In this document: piece by piece, positions 1-8,991 of the stretch
How the letters are laid out: every line of letters begins with the position of its first letter
Numbering within the stretch: position 1 is the stretch's first letter
DNA from: VFJJ01 sp031362415
GTDB lineage: Bacteria > Actinomycetota > Acidimicrobiia > IMCC26256 > VFJJ01
Assembly (NCBI GenBank): GCA_031362415.1
Contig: JANLSK010000006.1
Coordinates: 1 to 64,000 of the forward strand
DNA length: 64,000 bases
Direction: 5' to 3'
The notes under the pieces: generated by a model
Seen by the model: the letters and a program-made list of their open reading frames with translations, nothing else
What the model was told of the DNA's origin: nothing
Database searches by the model: none
Translations under genes and position numbers: made by a program

Positions 1-264
1 GTTGTTGATCAGGATGTCGATGCGCCCATGGGCCTCCACGGTGGCGTCGACCACCCGCTGGATCTGGTCCGGCTCACGGAGATCGGCTTGGACGAACAGC
101 GCGGTGCGCCCGCCAGCGCTCGGCGGTGTCTCGGGCGCCGACCGTCCGCAGACGACCACTTCGGCCCCGGCGTCGAGCAATCGGGTCGTGAGGGTGCGGC
201 CGATGCCTTTGCCGCCACCGGTGACGATGGCGGTCTGGCCGGTCAGGTCGATGTTCGAGCTCAT
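1..264 (-). CDS. Short-chain dehydrogenase/reductase, N-terminal part (cut by window edge)
   Basis: The first 88 codons of an SDR-family NAD(P)-dependent oxidoreductase are present; the rest lies beyond the window start. The ATG at 264 opens a Rossmann fold with the cofactor motif TGGGKGIG at about residues 15-22, an Arg after the second strand (VCGR) suggesting NADP preference, an acidic turn (ADLREP) and the ILINN motif at the very edge. The catalytic Tyr-x-x-x-Lys is not visible. It is divergent from the EchA20-like gene that begins 68 bases away, so the two may share a promoter region. Substrate cannot be told. Confidence 0.85.
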   Translation of the reverse strand, partial: MSSNIDLTGQTAIVTGGGKGIGRTLTTRLLDAGAEVVVCGRSAPETPPSAGGRTALFVQADLREPDQIQRVVDATVEAHGRIDILINN

Positions 265-331
265 GGACTGGTTCTAGCACCAGGCGCCGGGCCCGGGGAG
301 CTGCCGGGAACGTCCGTTAGGCTCCGAGCCC

Positions 332-1126
332 ATGCCCTCGACCTCGCCCATCCGCTCCGAGATCCGCGACCACGTTGGCGTAGTCGTGATGGCCAACCCG
401 CCGGTGAACGCGCTCGACGCCGATGCCTGGTTCGAGCTGGCCGACACCATCCGCCGGCTCGGGCGCAACCCCGACGTGCATGCGCTCATCATCAGCGCCG
501 ACCCGGCGATCAAGCATTTCCAGGTGGGCGTCGACATCAAGAAGTTGGCCAACGACCCCACCCGTACCGAGATGATCGGCGTCAACCGGGGCTGCTGGGA
601 GACCTTCGCCGCCGTCTACGACTGCGAAGTCCCGGTGATCGCCGCTGTGCACGGGATGTGCCTCGGAGGCGGCGTGGGGATCGCCGGCAACGCCGACGTG
701 GTGGTCGCGAGCGAGGATGCGTCGTTCGGGCTGCCCGAGGTCGACCGGGGGGCGCTCGGCGTGGCCACCCACCTGGCCCGGCTCGTGCCCGCGAAGAAGG
801 CCCGAGCCATGTTCCTCATGGGTTCGATGATCAGCGCGGCCGAGCTCCTCGAGTTCGGGACGGTCGAACGGGTCGTGCCCCGCGCCGAGCTGATGGACGC
901 AGCCCGCGAGATCGCCGCGGTCATCGCAGCCAAGTCTCCCTTGGTGATCCGCCGGGCCAAGGAATCGCTCAACGCCATCGACCCCGTCGATGTGAAGCGC
1001 AGCTACCGCTTCGAGCAGGGGTTCACGTTCGAGCTGCAGCTCTTCGGCGACTCCGACGAGCTGCGCCAGGCATTCGTCGACAAGCGCGACGCCGAGGTGG
1101 GCCCGGCTCAGAAACGCCAGGAATGA
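332..1126 (+). CDS. Enoyl-CoA hydratase/isomerase family protein, EchA20-like paralogue
   Basis: 264-aa crotonase-fold protein. It carries the oxyanion-hole segments of the superfamily (AGVD-like VGVDIKK near residue 68, and CLGGGVGIAGNADVV near 110-125) and a C-terminal trimerisation helix. It closely resembles the EchA20-like protein at 4638: both share the block IRRAKESLNAIDPVDVKRS and the phrase YDCEVPVIAAVHG, so they are recent paralogues. In mycobacteria EchA20 opens the last steroid ring of COCHEA-CoA; whether this copy does the same or a related hydration is inference. The stop overlaps the start of the MFS gene (ATGA), so the two are translationally coupled. Confidence 0.85.
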   Translation: MPSTSPIRSEIRDHVGVVVMANPPVNALDADAWFELADTIRRLGRNPDVHALIISADPAIKHFQVGVDIKKLANDPTRTEMIGVNRGCWETFAAVYDCEVPVIAAVHGMCLGGGVGIAGNADVVVASEDASFGLPEVDRGALGVATHLARLVPAKKARAMFLMGSMISAAELLEFGTVERVVPRAELMDAAREIAAVIAAKSPLVIRRAKESLNAIDPVDVKRSYRFEQGFTFELQLFGDSDELRQAFVDKRDAEVGPAQKRQE

Positions 1127-2382
1127 AGCGAACGCGCGAGCGCATCGTCTCGCGAGCGTTCGTGATGCTGATGCTGCACAACGGCACGTTCTTCGCCGCG
1201 GGTTCGATGCTCACACCGGTGCTGGGCCGCTTCGTGAAGGGCCCATTGCACGGCGGCACGAGTGGTGTCGGGCTGGCGTTCGGCGCCTATGCCGTCGGCG
1301 CCATGGCCGTCAGACCGTTGGCCGGCCGGCTGGGCGATCGGATCGGCCGGCGCCCCACCGGCGTGGCCGGGGCGGCGATCTTCGGCGTCGCGGTGATGCT
1401 CTACGGCCTGGCCGAGGGGACCGGCGGCACCTGGTGGGTCGTGGGCGTGAGGATCCTCAGCGGCGGCGCGGGCGCAGCCGTGTACGTGGGGGCCACCGCG
1501 GCAGCGACCGACATGGCGCCCCCGGCTCGGCGGGGCGAGGCCATCAGCGTGTTCTCGGTCTCGGTGTTCCTGGGGGTCGCCCTGGGGCCGCTCGTGGGCG
1601 AGGCCCTGTACCAGAGCGCCGGCTACGGCGTGGTGTGGATCGTTTGCGGCGTCACCGGTCTCGCCTCGGCCGCGCTGGGCCTGGTGGTGCCCGAGACGAA
1701 CCCACCGCAACGCCTGCTTCCGGCGGGACCGGGCTCGGGCTCCGGTTCGGGGGCGGGACGGGCGCCCCGCCAACCCTTCTTCCACCCGGCCGCGATCCGT
1801 CCCGGCATCGTCATCTGCCTGGGCGCGGTGGGCCTGTCGTCGTTCAACACGTTCCTGGCGGTCTATGGCGACAGCATCGGGATGCGCGACGTGGCCCCGG
1901 TGCTGCTCGTGTTCGCGGTGGTGACGGTGTGCTCGCGCCTGTTCGGCGCCAAGCTCAACGACACCATGCCCCGCCGGACGATGGCCACCATCTCGCTCGT
2001 CTCAGCGGCCGTGTCCCTGTACACGATGGCGCTGTGGCAGGAGACCGTCGGCATCTACGTCGCTGCGGTCTTCCTGGCGCTGGGCATGTCGTACATGTAC
2101 CCCACGTTCGTACTCATCGGTGTCGACGCCGCGCCCGACTCCGAGAAGGGCGCGGTCGTCGGCACCCTCACGGCGTTCACCGACGTCTCCAACGCCATCG
2201 GCGGCCTGGTCCTCGGCGTGTTCGCGAGCTGGACGTCGTATCGCGGCGCCTTCGGCCTCGCCGGCGGGCTGATCACGATCGCGCTCGTCCTCCTCTTCGC
2301 AGGCGTCGCCCTCCCCCGCCCCGGCCAGCAGACGGTCTCGGTGACCGCGAGCGCACCGGCGACCGGCGAGCGCGTCCTCTGA
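1123..2382 (+). CDS. MFS transporter
   Basis: 419-aa polytopic membrane protein of the major facilitator superfamily. Hydrophobic helices fill the whole length, the cytoplasmic motif-A sequence GRLGDRIGRRP follows helix 2, and a Gly/Ser-rich loop (GSGSGSGAGR) near residue 205 separates the two six-helix halves. The start was set at the ATG overlapping the stop of the EchA20-like gene; the long upstream extension of this frame is only a shadow. Coupling to an acyl-CoA ring-cleavage enzyme suggests import or export of a steroid-like or carboxylic substrate, but nothing in the sequence identifies it. Confidence 0.88.
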   Translation: MKRTRERIVSRAFVMLMLHNGTFFAAGSMLTPVLGRFVKGPLHGGTSGVGLAFGAYAVGAMAVRPLAGRLGDRIGRRPTGVAGAAIFGVAVMLYGLAEGTGGTWWVVGVRILSGGAGAAVYVGATAAATDMAPPARRGEAISVFSVSVFLGVALGPLVGEALYQSAGYGVVWIVCGVTGLASAALGLVVPETNPPQRLLPAGPGSGSGSGAGRAPRQPFFHPAAIRPGIVICLGAVGLSSFNTFLAVYGDSIGMRDVAPVLLVFAVVTVCSRLFGAKLNDTMPRRTMATISLVSAAVSLYTMALWQETVGIYVAAVFLALGMSYMYPTFVLIGVDAAPDSEKGAVVGTLTAFTDVSNAIGGLVLGVFASWTSYRGAFGLAGGLITIALVLLFAGVALPRPGQQTVSVTASAPATGERVL

Positions 2383-2432
2383 CTGAGCGGCCGACGGGAG
2401 AGCCCCCGTCCACGCGGTCGTAGACTTCCGGC

Positions 2433-2654
2433 ATGGCCGTGAGCGATGCTGACAAGGCGAAGATGGCTCGACTGGCTGCCGATCTGCGCGAGGGCGAGAC
2501 CGACGAAGAGCCCACCCCCGAACGTCGGGCCGCGATCATCGCCTGGCTGAACTCCGAACGGGCCCGCGACGGCACACCACCCCTCGCCGACGAGGCCGAC
2601 GATCGCCCAGAGCTGGAGCTGTACCGGTATGCGCGAGCCCTCCGAATACGTTGA
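2433..2654 (+). CDS. Small acidic protein, possible antitoxin partner
   Basis: 73-aa charged protein with no recognisable domain: acidic and Lys/Arg-rich N-terminal half (DADKAKMARLAADLREGE), a short helix (RRAAIIAWLNSERARDG) and a C-terminal YRYARALRIR. It overlaps the following nucleotidyltransferase-like gene by 26 bases, an arrangement typical of antitoxin-toxin operons with a nucleotidyltransferase toxin. The function is inferred only from this arrangement; small size alone makes the call tentative. Confidence 0.55.
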   Translation: MAVSDADKAKMARLAADLREGETDEEPTPERRAAIIAWLNSERARDGTPPLADEADDRPELELYRYARALRIR

Positions 2655-3113
2655 GCCCCTCGGGGCCATCTTCGATGAGCTCGGCGCGGCATGGACGGTC
2701 ATCGGTGCCCTCGCCGCCGGCCGGTACCGCGCCACCCCACGCATGACCACCGATGCCGATTTCCTTGTCGAACGGGTTCCCGGACTCATTGAAAGGCTCG
2801 AAGCCGAGGGCTTCGACGTTCGGGCGATGGCCGCAGACGGCGACGAACCCCACGTCCTCTTCGTGCGAGGACACGGGATGAAGGCTGACATCCCCCTTCC
2901 GTCGTCGAGTATCAGGACCTCGCGATAGCCCGGTCGGAACGGCACTTCCTCACGGTCGAGGATGTGATCGTGCACAAGCTGATCGCTTGGAGGCCCCGCG
3001 ACCGCGACGACATCGCGTCGATCCTCTCGACGGGCCGATCGTTCGACCGCGCCTATATCGAGCACTGGGCTGTGGAGTGGGACGTGCTCGACCGGTGGGA
3101 GCAAATCAGGTAG
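2629..3113 (+). pseudogene. Nucleotidyltransferase (AbiEii/DUF6036-like), frameshifted
   Basis: The reading frame from 2629 encodes a minimal nucleotidyltransferase core: W-T-V-I-G-A-L-A-A-G-R-Y-R followed by TTDADFLVER, the usual G-x-hxAhGxxR and T-x-D-x-D layout. It breaks near base 2901. Reading on in the next frame from 2901 gives a matching C-terminal half (VEYQDLAIARSERHFL, VIVHKLIAWRPRDRDDIASIL) ending at TAG 3113, for a total of about 161 aa. One missing base at the CCG/GTC junction explains the break. Either the toxin is inactivated, or this is an assembly error. It overlaps the small upstream gene and probably formed a toxin-antitoxin unit with it. Confidence 0.75.
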
Positions 3114-3131
3114 CCGAGCGCTGGCGGGAGC

Positions 3132-4553
3132 TCATCGGCTCGATGGGCTGAATTGGGGGAGCCAAACGGCTGTGGCGGCGATGAGGTCGTCGGCCATGGG
3201 AGCGAGGTCGGCGAAGTCGACCCGGCTCGACAGCGGATCGGCCAACAGCGCGGCAACGACCAGGTCGCGGTCGCCGCTCACCGCAGCTTCGACGGTGAGC
3301 TCCTGTGAGGCACTCACCCGTCGAAGCTGCTCGGCCAGCGCCACAGGTGCACGAGCAGCGTCGCGGCCGCGCACACCGTCGCCGTCGACGACGCACATGG
3401 CTTCGCACACCACGTCGAGCGGGAGGTCGGGGCACTGCCCGGCGTTGGGGGTGTTCAACACCAGTACCCGCCGCTCGCCGGTGAGCAACGAGTCGACGAG
3501 CAACGAGAGCTGCTCCTGTGAGCGCCGCTTCGGCACCGTGCGGTCGGCGATGCGGGCCTCGAGCTCGCTGACGTACCGACTCTCGTCGGCGTCGCGCTCG
3601 GCGATCGAGGTGAGCGGGACGCCCCATGCGCGACCCCAGCCGGAGGTCTCGGTCACGAAGCTGGCGAAGAACTCCACGAGGTGACGGTCGCCAGCGAGCG
3701 GCAGGGCCCCGAAGTGCTCGAACAGCGTCAGCTTCACCCGATGCTGCTCGCCCAAGCGCCCCACCGTCCACGGCCCCTCGAGACCGCTCCCATCGGGGTC
3801 GTTGAAAACACCGGGCTCGTCGTGGAGGTCACGTATCACCGCCTGGAGCCAGTCGGGCAGCTCGCGGTCGAGCCCGGCTTGGTCGCGGAGCAGCGACCGC
3901 AGGCGGGGCAGCGCGTCGGCGCCGTCGACTCTCAGCTCGGTGACGATCGGGAGATGGTTCACGCCGGTCACCACGGGGTCGATGTCGTGGCCGACGGCAT
4001 CGAGCAGCACCGACATCCAGAAGGCGCCGATGGTGACCTCGTGGCACAGCCCGATCGTGCGGACGGCCGTCTCGCGCGTGACCGTCCGGCACAGCTGGGT
4101 CATGGGGTTGGTGAGGTTGAGGAGCCAGGCATCGGGGCAGTGGCGCTCGATGTCGCGGGCGATGTCGAGGAAGACCGGGATGTTGCGCAGGGCCCTGCTG
4201 ATCCCGCCGGGACCCACGGTGTCGGCCACGGGCTGGGCGATGCCGTAGCGCTCCGGGATCTCGATGTCGTGGCGCATGCTCGCCAACGCGCCCGTCGAAA
4301 TGTTCACCACCACGAAGTCGGCTCCGGGCAGTGCTTCTGCGCGGTCGATGGTCGCGGTGACGGTGAGACCGCCGCCATGGTGCTCGGCCACCATCTGCCC
4401 ATAGCGCACCATGCGGGGTAACCGGACGCCGTCGATGTCGCACAGCACGATGTCTGCGTCGGCAGTCGACGGGGTGAGGGCGAAGTCGGCGAGGAGCGTC
4501 GGAGCCCATTGGTGGCTCCCCCCTCCGATGATGACGATCTTCGGTCGGGCCAT
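3132..4553 (-). CDS. Glycoside hydrolase family 4 (alpha-glucosidase/alpha-galactosidase type)
   Basis: 473-aa GH4 protein, a family that cleaves glycosides by an NAD+ and Mn2+ dependent oxidation-elimination mechanism in the cytoplasm. The NAD site is IIGGGSHQWAP at residues 8-18, followed by VLCDID, the metal-site motifs GLCHE (Cys-His) and GVNHLP (His), and the NLTNPM signature. Length is normal for the family (about 430-480). It stands alone between the frameshifted nucleotidyltransferase and the echA20 operon, on the opposite strand to both, so its sugar substrate cannot be inferred from neighbours. The start is ATG 4553, divergent from echA20 with 84 bases between. Confidence 0.9.
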   Translation of the reverse strand: MARPKIVIIGGGSHQWAPTLLADFALTPSTADADIVLCDIDGVRLPRMVRYGQMVAEHHGGGLTVTATIDRAEALPGADFVVVNISTGALASMRHDIEIPERYGIAQPVADTVGPGGISRALRNIPVFLDIARDIERHCPDAWLLNLTNPMTQLCRTVTRETAVRTIGLCHEVTIGAFWMSVLLDAVGHDIDPVVTGVNHLPIVTELRVDGADALPRLRSLLRDQAGLDRELPDWLQAVIRDLHDEPGVFNDPDGSGLEGPWTVGRLGEQHRVKLTLFEHFGALPLAGDRHLVEFFASFVTETSGWGRAWGVPLTSIAERDADESRYVSELEARIADRTVPKRRSQEQLSLLVDSLLTGERRVLVLNTPNAGQCPDLPLDVVCEAMCVVDGDGVRGRDAARAPVALAEQLRRVSASQELTVEAAVSGDRDLVVAALLADPLSSRVDFADLAPMADDLIAATAVWLPQFSPSSR

Positions 4554-4637
4554 CGCTCAGGGTACGCCCGAACCCGCGGGGCCGAAGCGGACGGTCGGGG
4601 TAGGACCCAGCAGGGGCCACCGCATTACGATCCGATC

Positions 4638-5384
4638 ATGGGCCTCCTGATCGAGCGGACCGGCGACCGCGGCGCCATCGCCGAGGTGTCCATGGAGTAC
4701 CCGCCCGTGAATGCCCTTGATTCCCAAGGGTTCCGCGATCTTGCCGACACCGTGACGGCGCTCGGACGCGATCGTTCGGTCCACGTCGTGATCCTCCGGT
4801 CGGCCGTCGCCAAGGGCTTCATGGCCGGCGTCGACGTGAAGGAGATGACCGAGGGTGGGCAGCGGGCCGTCGTCGCCGTGTGCCGGGCCAACGCCGATGC
4901 CTACGCCGCCATCTACGATTGCGAGGTTCCCGTCATCGCCGCGGTCCACGGCTTCTGCCTGGCCACCGGCGTCGGCATCGCCGGTAACGCCGACATCGTG
5001 GTCGCCAGCGACGACGCGTACTTCGGGCTCCCCGAAGTCGACCGGGGCGGGTTGGGTTCGTCGACGCAGCTCCAGCGGCTCGTCCCGATGCACAAGGCCC
5101 GGTGGGCCGCGCTCACCTGCGCCCGCATTCCCGCCGCCGACCTGCTGCGCTTCGGAACCGTCGAACGAGTCGTGCCCCGAGCGGAGCTGCTCGACACCGC
5201 CCGGGACATCGCCGCGATCATCGCAGCCAAGTCGCCCTTGGTGATCCGGCGGGCCAAGGAGTCTCTCAACGCGATCGACCCGGTCGACGTGAAGCGCTCG
5301 TTCCGCCGCGAGATGGGCTTCACGTTCGAGCTCAACCTCGCCCCCATCGCCGACGAGTCCCGCCGCTCCTTCATCGAGAAGTAA
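4638..5384 (+). CDS. echA20: EchA20-like (steroid ring D) CoA-ester hydrolase/enoyl-CoA hydratase
   Basis: 248-aa crotonase-fold protein that begins the HIP-CoA degradation cluster. In Mycobacterium, EchA20 hydrolyses a ring of the CoA ester left after steroid rings A, B and D are processed; the order echA20-ipdA-ipdB-ipdC seen here is the same as in the mycobacterial KstR2 regulon. Visible features are FMAGVDVKEM, CLATGVGIAGNADIVV and GLPEVDRGGLG, in the oxyanion-hole and active-site positions. It is paralogous to the gene at 332. The ATG at 4638 was chosen because it matches the paralogue's N-terminus; no strong ribosome site is visible. An upstream in-frame extension was discarded. Confidence 0.82.
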   Translation: MGLLIERTGDRGAIAEVSMEYPPVNALDSQGFRDLADTVTALGRDRSVHVVILRSAVAKGFMAGVDVKEMTEGGQRAVVAVCRANADAYAAIYDCEVPVIAAVHGFCLATGVGIAGNADIVVASDDAYFGLPEVDRGGLGSSTQLQRLVPMHKARWAALTCARIPAADLLRFGTVERVVPRAELLDTARDIAAIIAAKSPLVIRRAKESLNAIDPVDVKRSFRREMGFTFELNLAPIADESRRSFIEK

Positions 5385-5454
5385 CTGCTCACCCCACCAA
5401 CTCGTCACCGAGCAACCCGATACCACACACGCCTGAGAGAAGGACCAAGAGTTC

Positions 5455-6315
5455 ATGGCCGACAAGCGGATGACCGAGGCCGACGTGGTGGCCGAGCTGC
5501 GCTCGGGGATGACCATCGGCATCGGGGGATGGGGCTCGCGACGCAAGCCCATGTCGATCGTTCGGGAAATTCTCCGCAGCGACCTGCGCGACCTCACGAT
5601 CGTGTCGTACGGCGGGCCCGACGTGGGGATGCTCTGCGCCACCGGGCAGGCGAAGAAGGTCGTGTACGGCTTCGTGTCGCTCGACTCGATCCCCCTCGAG
5701 CCGCACTTTCGGGCGGCCCGTCAGAACGCAACCATCGAAGCCATGGAGCTCGACGAGGGCATGCTCCAGCTCGGGTTGCAGGCCGCGGCGTGGCGGGTGT
5801 CGTTCCTGCCGTGCCGGGCCGGGATCGGCTCGGCCATCCTCGACGTGAACCCAACCTTTCGGACGGTCGCTTCCCCGTACGACGACGGACACGAGTTCGT
5901 GGCCATGCCGGCGTTGCATCTCGACGCTGCCATCGTGCACGCCAACCGGGCCGACGCTCGGGGCAACGCCCAGTACCTCGGGACCGACTGGTTCTTCGAC
6001 GACCTGTTCTGCCGGGCCGCTGAGAAGGCCTACGTGTCGTGCGAACGCATCGTGGCCACGGCCGACTTCGTGAAGGAGGGTCACGAGTCGTCGATCAAGC
6101 TCAACCGGTCGATGACGAGTGGCGTGGTCGAGGCGCCGTTCGGGGCGCACTTCACGCACTGCCTTCCCGACTACGCCCGGGCCGAGGCGTTCCAGCGCGA
6201 GTACGCCGACTCGGCCAAGTCGCCCGAAGCCTGGACCGAGTTCTTCGAGAAGTACGTGACCATCGGCGATCATGCCGAGTATCGAACCCGTCTGGGCCTG
6301 GGGGTGCCGTCATGA
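5455..6315 (+). CDS. ipdA: Steroid-ring COCHEA-CoA hydrolase subunit IpdA (CoA-transferase alpha family)
   Basis: 286-aa alpha subunit of the class I CoA-transferase fold. In actinobacterial cholesterol breakdown IpdAB is not a transferase but a ring-opening hydrolase for COCHEA-CoA. The N-terminal strand and loop IGIGGWGSRRKPM, the GPDVGMLCATGQ stretch and the C-terminal LNRSMTSGVVEAPFG are typical. The length agrees with mycobacterial IpdA. GAGAGAAGGA precedes the ATG as a ribosome site. The stop overlaps the ipdB start (ATGA), so the two subunits are made together. The call rests on gene order as much as on sequence. Confidence 0.87.
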   Translation: MADKRMTEADVVAELRSGMTIGIGGWGSRRKPMSIVREILRSDLRDLTIVSYGGPDVGMLCATGQAKKVVYGFVSLDSIPLEPHFRAARQNATIEAMELDEGMLQLGLQAAAWRVSFLPCRAGIGSAILDVNPTFRTVASPYDDGHEFVAMPALHLDAAIVHANRADARGNAQYLGTDWFFDDLFCRAAEKAYVSCERIVATADFVKEGHESSIKLNRSMTSGVVEAPFGAHFTHCLPDYARAEAFQREYADSAKSPEAWTEFFEKYVTIGDHAEYRTRLGLGVPS

Positions 6316-7097
6316 GCGACACGAGCGACACGAGCGCCGAGTTCAGCCTCGCCGAGCTGTGCGTGATCGCCTGCGCCGAGGCCTGGAGGGGCGACGGCGA
6401 GATCCTGGCGTCGCCCATCGGGACCATCCCCATGATCGCCGTGCGCTTGGCTGCGCTCACATTCGAGCCCGACCTGCTCTACACCGACGGCGAGGCCATC
6501 CTGCTGGCTGAGCCGATTCCCGTTGGCGTCGGCCCCGACCATCCCCGCATCGTCGAGGGCTGGATGCCGTTCCGCAACGTCTTCGACATGGTCTGGTCGG
6601 GCAAGCGGCATGTGATGATGGGTGCCACCCAGGTCGACCGCTTCGGCAACCAGAACATCGCCTGCATCGGCCCGTGGGCCCGTCCGAAGTCGCAACTCCT
6701 CGGAGTGCGGGGCGCGCCAGGCAACACGGTGAACCACCCCACGTCGTACTTCGTGCCGTCGCATTCGACCCGGGCCTTCGTGGCCCAGGTCGATTGCGTC
6801 AGCGGCGTCGGCTACGACCGGGCTGCGGCCGCCGGCCGCACAGCCGCTGAGTTCCACGAGATTCGTCACGTCGTGTCGAACAAGGCCGTGCTCGACTTCG
6901 AGACGCCCGACCATCGCATGCGCCTGCGTTCGGTGCACCCCGGCGTCACGGTCGACGACGTCGTGGCCAACACCGGCTTCGAGCTCGTGATCCCGCCGGA
7001 TGTGCCCGAGACCCGCTCCCCCACCGCCGAGGAGCTCCGCATCATCCGCGACGTCCTCGACCCCAAGGGCTTGCGCGACAACGAGGTCAAGGCATGA
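6312..7097 (+). CDS. ipdB: Steroid-ring COCHEA-CoA hydrolase subunit IpdB (CoA-transferase beta family)
   Basis: 261-aa beta subunit partner of IpdA. Family motifs include LLYTDGEAILLAEP, GATQVDRFGNQNIACIG and RGAPGNTVNHPTSYF. The C-terminal VHPGVTVDDVVANTGFEL is the typical end of beta-subunit CoA-transferases. The ATG overlaps the ipdA stop and its own stop overlaps ipdC, so three consecutive genes are translationally coupled. It should assemble with IpdA in the cytoplasm. The repeated DTSDTS at residues 3-8 comes from a short ACGAGCGAC duplication just after the start. Confidence 0.87.
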   Translation: MSDTSDTSAEFSLAELCVIACAEAWRGDGEILASPIGTIPMIAVRLAALTFEPDLLYTDGEAILLAEPIPVGVGPDHPRIVEGWMPFRNVFDMVWSGKRHVMMGATQVDRFGNQNIACIGPWARPKSQLLGVRGAPGNTVNHPTSYFVPSHSTRAFVAQVDCVSGVGYDRAAAAGRTAAEFHEIRHVVSNKAVLDFETPDHRMRLRSVHPGVTVDDVVANTGFELVIPPDVPETRSPTAEELRIIRDVLDPKGLRDNEVKA

Positions 7098-8206
7098 GGG
7101 TCGTCGCGCATCCGGCGCTGCGCACGCCGTTTTGTCGCCTCGTTGGCATCGAGTATCCGATCGTGCAGACGGGCATGGGCTGGATCGCCGGTGCGCATCT
7201 CACCACGGCGACCGCGGAGGCCGGCGGGCTCGGGATCCTCGGCGCGTCGACCATGGACTTCAAGCAGTTCCGCGACTCGGTCAAGCAGATCAAGGATCGG
7301 ACAGATAAGCCGTTCGGAGTGAACTTCCGCTCCGACGCCGACGACGTCGACCAACGGATCGACGTCTTCATCGCCGAGGGTGTGAAGGTCGCGTCGTTCG
7401 CCATGGCGCCCCGCAAGGATCTCATCGTGCGCCTGAAGGAGGCCGGGGCGATCTGCATGCCTTCGATCGGGGCCAAGCGTCACGCCGAGAAAGTGCTGGA
7501 GTGGGGTGCCGACGCGCTCATCATCCAGGGCGGTGAAGGCGGCGGTCACACCGGTCCCGTGCCCACCACCGTATTGCTGCCTCAGGTGATCGACGTGTGC
7601 CGCCCCGCCGGCGTCCCCGTGCTGGCCGCCGGCGGCTTCTACGACGGACGAGGCCTCGTGGCTGCGCTGGCCTACGGCGCCGACGGCATCGCCATGGGCA
7701 CCCGTTTTCTCATGTCGAGCGACTCCCGCGTCCCCGATATCACCAAGGCCGAGTATCTGTCCCGCGGCGTCACCGGCACCGTGTGGACGACCGCCGTCGA
7801 CGGCGTGCCCCACCGGGTGCTCGACAACGCGGTTGTGCAGAGCATGGTCAAGGCCGGGAAGATCCGGTCCCTGCCCGGGGCCATCAAGAACGCCTTGGCC
7901 TTCAAGAAGAGCACGGGAACGTCGTGGCGGGCGCTGGTGCATGAGGGTCTGGCCATGAAGAAGGCCAGCGACATGCCCTGGGCCGGCGTGATCATGGCGG
8001 CCAACACGCCGGTGCTGTTGAAGGTGGCCATGGTCGACGGTCGACCCGACGAAGGAGTCATGTCGGGCGGCGTGGTGCTGGGCCTCGTCGACCGGCTCGA
8101 CTCGTGCCACGACATCCTCCAGTCGATCGTGAGCGACGCCAACGAGATTCTCGAGTCGTTCGCCAGGGCAGGCGCCGAGCGGGCCAGCGAGAGAAGCGTG
8201 CGATGA
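7094..8206 (+). CDS. ipdC: FMN-dependent oxidoreductase of the nitronate monooxygenase family, IpdC-like
   Basis: 370-aa TIM-barrel flavoprotein of the NMO/2-nitropropane dioxygenase family. In the HIP pathway IpdC is a flavin-dependent reductase acting on a hydroxylated HIC-CoA intermediate. The segments IVQTGMGWIAGAHL at the N-terminus, QGGEGGGHTGPVPTT near residues 139-153 and AAGGFYDGRGLVAAL near 177 build the FMN site. ATGA overlap with ipdB and with the next SDR gene puts it in the middle of the operon. Length and position match mycobacterial IpdC; the exact substrate is carried over from that system. Confidence 0.85.
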   Translation: MRVVAHPALRTPFCRLVGIEYPIVQTGMGWIAGAHLTTATAEAGGLGILGASTMDFKQFRDSVKQIKDRTDKPFGVNFRSDADDVDQRIDVFIAEGVKVASFAMAPRKDLIVRLKEAGAICMPSIGAKRHAEKVLEWGADALIIQGGEGGGHTGPVPTTVLLPQVIDVCRPAGVPVLAAGGFYDGRGLVAALAYGADGIAMGTRFLMSSDSRVPDITKAEYLSRGVTGTVWTTAVDGVPHRVLDNAVVQSMVKAGKIRSLPGAIKNALAFKKSTGTSWRALVHEGLAMKKASDMPWAGVIMAANTPVLLKVAMVDGRPDEGVMSGGVVLGLVDRLDSCHDILQSIVSDANEILESFARAGAERASERSVR

Positions 8207-8982
8207 CGACCGTCCCCCCGTACCCGTCGCCCCGCAACCTGCTCGCCGGAAAGACCGTGCTGGTGACGGCCGCGGCCGGGACCGGGATCGGCTTCGCCAC
8301 GGCCAAGCGCTGTCAGGAGGAAGGGGCGTTCGTCATCATCTCCGACAAGCACGAGCGCCGGCTGGCCGAATCGGCGGCGGCGCTCGGCGGCGTGCCCGCG
8401 ATCCCGTGCGACGTCACCGTCGAACACGATGTGCAGCGCATGATCGACTTCGCCGTGGCGTCGTCGGTAACGGCCGGCTTCGGCGGGCTCGACGTGCTGG
8501 TGAACAACGCCGGCCTCGGCGGCACCGTCACTCTCGTGGAGATGACTGACGACCAGTGGAACGCCGTGCTGGGCATAACCCTCACCGGCACCATGCGCTG
8601 CACCCGGGCCGCCTTGCGCCACATGATCCCGAGGCGAACGGGCGCCATCGTCAACAACGCCTCGGTGATCGGATGGCGGGCCCAGGAAGGCCAGTCGCAC
8701 TACGCGGCGGCCAAGGCCGGCGTCATGGCCCTCACCCGGTGCTCGGCAGTGGAGGCGGCGCCCCACGGCATTCGCGTCAACGCCGTGTCACCGTCGATCG
8801 CCATGCACCCCTTCCTGACCAAGGTCACGAGCGACGAACTGCTGGCCGAGCTGTCGGAGCGTGAGGTGATGAAGCGGGCCGCGGAGCCGTGGGAGGTGGC
8901 CAACGTGATCGTGTTCCTGGCGTCGGACCTGGCGGGTTTCATGGCCGGCGAGGTCGTGTCGGTATCGTCCCAGCACCCGTGA
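8203..8982 (+). CDS. SDR oxidoreductase of the HIP operon (IpdF-like)
   Basis: 259-aa classical SDR. Motifs: TAAAGTGIG at residues 22-30 for cofactor binding, VNNAGLGG, and the catalytic Ser with Tyr-Ala-Ala-Ala-Lys (SHYAAAKAG). Its ATG overlaps the ipdC stop, so it belongs to the same coupled unit. Mycobacterial HIP clusters contain a similar SDR (IpdF) that oxidises or reduces a hydroxy-HIC-CoA; that role is likely but not proved here, since several SDRs exist in such clusters. The next gene is separated by a perfect 50-bp palindrome. Confidence 0.82.
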   Translation: MTTVPPYPSPRNLLAGKTVLVTAAAGTGIGFATAKRCQEEGAFVIISDKHERRLAESAAALGGVPAIPCDVTVEHDVQRMIDFAVASSVTAGFGGLDVLVNNAGLGGTVTLVEMTDDQWNAVLGITLTGTMRCTRAALRHMIPRRTGAIVNNASVIGWRAQEGQSHYAAAKAGVMALTRCSAVEAAPHGIRVNAVSPSIAMHPFLTKVTSDELLAELSEREVMKRAAEPWEVANVIVFLASDLAGFMAGEVVSVSSQHP

Positions 8983-8991
8983 AGAAGCACG

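Noticed and set aside
28..1122. Upstream extension of the MFS frame to base 28
   Set aside because: It is an Arg-rich shadow through the EchA20-like gene; the true start overlaps its stop at 1123.
4554..5454. KstR2-type operator near the echA20/ipdA cluster
   Set aside because: I looked for a short palindrome with AAG...CTT cores in the gaps and found none I could defend.
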